Positions 6,392-7,863 of a stretch of DNA of 7,863 nucleotides are shown here, in pieces. The notes under the pieces are model-generated. The model saw nothing but the letters and a program-made list of their open reading frames with translations, was not told the origin of the DNA and did not search any database. The position numbers and the translations under genes are program-made. Origin of the DNA: Candidatus Poribacteria bacterium (GTDB lineage Bacteria > Poribacteria > WGA-4E > WGA-3G); NCBI GenBank assembly GCA_009845505.1, contig VXZL01000621.1:1-7863 (forward strand). Reading direction: 5' to 3'. Within the stretch, counting starts at the first letter, position 1. Every line of letters starts with the position of its first letter.

Positions 6392-6400
6392 ATTGTAGCA
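6392..6400 (-). promoter_or_regulatory. Extended -10 promoter for the secreted CBM-like gene
   Basis: The minus strand reads TGC-TACAAT: an extended -10 (TGn) next to a 5/6 match to TATAAT. The best -35 candidate at 18 bp (GTAGCA) is only a 3/6 match, which is acceptable for an extended -10 promoter. The start would be near 6385, leaving about 27 nt that include the strong ribosome site. Confidence 0.6.
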
Positions 6401-6421
6401 CACTGAAAAGAAAAATGCTAC
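6395..6421. repeat. Inverted repeat overlapping the promoter
   Basis: Perfect 6-bp arms GTAGCA (6395-6400) and TGCTAC (6416-6421) flank 15 bases. One arm overlaps the extended -10 and the other sits at the -35 position. It could be an operator, or chance. As a plus-strand hairpin it is followed by T6 (6422-6427), but there is no plus-strand gene to terminate. Confidence 0.35.
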
Positions 6422-6478
6422 TTTTTTATTTCTCAATCTCTCGTTTAAACTATTTACGTCGTCACTATGCTTTTGGAT

Positions 6479-6721
6479 TCACATCAAAGCATCTTCAACG
6501 GGTTCGGGCAGTTCCACTGTACTCGGATCGACATCAATCGGATACTCAGTGCCGTAAGCTTCGACGAGTTCATCAAAAGTGACGTTGTCTACACGCTCAA
6601 GATCGTCCCCCGGATAGACAAGCCAAACGCCATAGCACCCGTCACAGCTGACCATATCTACATCGTCGTTTTCAATCGGAAACTGCGTCAAAGGGTTATT
6701 ACAATCAGGGCAAGGCAGCAT
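6479..6721 (-). CDS. Small acidic zinc-ribbon protein (zf-TFIIB-like)
   Basis: 80 residues. CPDC (C4, C7) and CDGC (C26, C29) form a four-cysteine zinc ribbon, and the second knuckle is followed by YGVWL. This is the pattern of the TFIIB-type zinc-finger domain (CP.C...L......C..C.GVWL) found in small bacterial proteins. The rest is strongly acidic (LERVDNVTFDELVEAYGTEYP, then VELPEPVEDALM) with no membrane segment, so a cytoplasmic adaptor or regulator is likely; molecular function is unknown. The start at 6721 is supported by AAGGAGG with a 7-nt spacer. It begins 34 nt after the rhodanese-E1 gene and is probably co-transcribed with it. It ends in TGA; reading past it gives only AT-rich sequence leading into the next promoter. 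Confidence 0.75.
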   Translation of the reverse strand: MLPCPDCNNPLTQFPIENDDVDMVSCDGCYGVWLVYPGDDLERVDNVTFDELVEAYGTEYPIDVDPSTVELPEPVEDALM

Positions 6722-6755
6722 ATACGTTCCTCCTTGTGGTTATCTCGGGCTAATG

Positions 6756-7863
6756 TTAGTCAGCTGCGGGGGCGAAAGTTTCCGGATTCTCCGCAGCAGC
6801 ATCGTAGTCGTCAATCAGTTGTGTAATGACCGGGTTATCGCCGCAAAGCGGACAATTTTCATCTCGGTTAATTTTCATCTCGCGGTACGTCATACCCAAT
6901 GCATCATAGAGAACGAGCCTGCCGATAAGAGGTTCGCCGATACCGAGGATGTATTTAATCGCTTCGGTTGCCATCATGACACCAATTACGCCTGGGAGCA
7001 CGCCCAGGACACCAGCCTCGCTTCAGCTCGGCACCATGCCCGGTGGCGGCGGGGTCGGATACATGCATCGGTAGCAAGGTCCCTCGTGCGGTTTAAAGAG
7101 CGTGACCTGGCCTTCAAATTGAAAAATACTACCGTGAACGATTGGTTTGTTTAGCAGCACCGCTGCATCATTAACAAGGTAGCGGGTGGCGAAGTTATCG
7201 CATCCATCCACAATCAGGTCGTATTCCGAGAAAATCTCTTCAACATTATCAGCAGTCAGACGGAGGTTATACGGTGTAATGTCGATGTCCGGATTCAGCG
7301 ACTTAATCGTTGTTGTCGCTGATTGCACCTTCGGGGTGCCGACGGATTCTGTACGATGAAGTATCTGACGTTGAAGGTTGCTCAGTTCTACAACATCGGA
7401 ATCAATAATACCGAGGTGACCCACACCTGCAGCACCCAGATACACACCCGCCGGTGAACCCAAGCCGCCTGCTCCAACCATTAAAACTTTAGCATCAAGG
7501 AGCTTCGCTTGTCCCTGTTCTCCGACTTCTGTCAGCATAAAGTGTCGGCTGTAACGATCGAGTTGATCGTGCGACATCGGTTTGTCTTGAGCAGTCGGGA
7601 AACCCGCAGTCATCCAATCCCGGTATCCCCCCGCAAGAGAGACGGTATCGGTATATCCCATCTCGCGGAGCGATTTGGCAGCGAGAAGGGAACGAAGTCC
7701 TGCCGCACAGTAGACAACGACCTTTTGGTCCCGGTCGGGAATATAATTTTCAACCGAAAATTCGAGCATCCCGCGTGTGACATGGACAGCGTTGGGGATA
7801 TAACCGGCACGATATTCATCTTCATCGCGAACGTCCAGCAGTACGAAATCGCTGTCTTGGTCC
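6756..7863 (-). CDS. Rhodanese-E1 fusion (MoeB/ThiF-type adenylyltransferase), in-frame UGA at catalytic Cys; 5' end outside window
   Basis: One reading frame of 368 codons from the window edge, open except for a single TGA at codon 280. Residues 1 to about 90 are a rhodanese domain: LLDVRDEDEY, AGYIPNA and the active loop YCAAGLRS with persulfide-forming C52. Residues about 97-368 are an E1-like enzyme that adenylates the C-terminus of a MoaD/ThiS-type sulfur carrier: nucleotide loop GAGGLGS (130-136), acidic D154, the LSNLQRQ motif with R165, K178 and GCDNFATR (D222). Zinc cysteines C263/C266 (CYRC) lie before the UGA and C337/C340 (CPLC) after it. The UGA replaces the cysteine of the family motif GMVPSC.EAGVLG, the position of the catalytic cysteine in MOCS3/Uba4 and ThiF-like enzymes. 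The conserved tail and split zinc site argue for read-through as selenocysteine. A nonsense mutation or base error is the alternative. Rhodanese at the N-terminus is the reverse of MOCS3/MoeZ order. Whether it serves molybdopterin, thiamine or cysteine synthesis cannot be told. Confidence 0.85.
6991..7008 (-). promoter_or_regulatory. Candidate bacterial SECIS hairpin
   Basis: In the minus-strand RNA, CCUGGG (7003-7008) pairs perfectly with CCCAGG (6991-6996) around the loop CGUGCU (6997-7002). Exactly 20 nt separate the UGA from the apical loop. The loop has G in its second position followed by U. These features fit the general layout of bacterial SECIS elements: a short stem-loop just after the UGA, with a G early in the loop. 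The caveat is that the coding sequence for the conserved LGVLPG motif is itself prone to such a palindrome. Confidence 0.45.
7023..7025 (-). other. In-frame UGA, candidate selenocysteine codon
   Basis: The TGA lies between PPPPGMVPS and SEAGVLGVLPGVIG. Relatives read cysteine at this point (TGC or TGT, one base away). The frame before and after is identical, so no frameshift is involved. Other genes here end in TAA, TAG or TGA, so general reassignment of UGA is unlikely. Confidence 0.5.

Noticed and set aside
6395..6427. Plus-strand hairpin followed by T6 as an intrinsic terminator
   Set aside because: The stem is only 6 bp with a 15-nt loop, and no plus-strand gene ends here. The overlap with the minus-strand promoter is a better explanation.
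6756..7001. A separate 81-codon gene starting at GTG 7001 downstream of the UGA
   Set aside because: It is in the same frame as the E1 gene and begins in the middle of the conserved GVLGVLPG motif without a ribosome site. It holds only the E1 C-terminus, so it is the continuation of the fusion gene and not an independent gene.
6479..7863. Reassignment of UGA to Trp or Gly throughout the genome
   Set aside because: The zinc-ribbon gene ends at a TGA in a natural position and the sequence beyond it looks non-coding. The other genes contain no internal TGA, and the E1 site calls for Cys, not Trp or Gly.

Overview
All supported genes in this window lie on the minus strand and are read from right to left. 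Base composition is close to even. The gene content suggests an uncultured bacterium of the Candidatus Poribacteria or Planctomycetes-Latescibacteria type: a phytanoyl-CoA-dioxygenase-like enzyme, a secreted FG-GAP/ASPIC-UnbV (CRTAC1-like) protein, a secreted carbohydrate-binding-like protein and sugar-acid-type enzymes. That assignment is an inference from gene content only.

Right part (6479-7863): a 5'-truncated gene for a rhodanese-E1 fusion (MoeB/ThiF type), followed 34 nt later by a small acidic zinc-ribbon protein. The fusion gene is interrupted by one in-frame TGA (7023-7025). The TGA falls exactly where the family has its catalytic cysteine. Reading continues in the same frame for 88 conserved codons that carry the second half of the zinc site. 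A 6-bp GC-rich hairpin whose apical loop starts 20 nt after the TGA matches the layout of a bacterial SECIS. The gene is therefore a candidate selenoprotein; a nonsense mutation or base-call error is the main alternative.

Middle part (3865-6478): an extended -10 promoter and a strong Shine-Dalgarno site drive a secreted 234-residue protein. It ends at a clear intrinsic terminator (5611-5639), which sits only 15 nt before the start of a secreted seven-repeat FG-GAP protein.

Left part (1-3754): a perfect sigma-70 consensus promoter (TTGACA, 17 bp, TATAAT) at 3726-3754 appears to drive a 12-codon leader ORF, then cysC (APS kinase), a PhyH-type dioxygenase, an Ldh-family dehydrogenase, an FAH-family hydrolase/dehydratase and the first 20 codons of a further gene cut by the window edge. 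The short gaps suggest one transcript. The set combines activated-sulfate synthesis with enzymes typical of sugar-acid or hydroxy-acid catabolism; a common pathway is only a hypothesis.

No tRNA, rRNA, CRISPR array, insertion sequence or phage feature was seen. No gene-free stretch exceeds 300 bases; the longest is the roughly 200-base region around 3659-3864.
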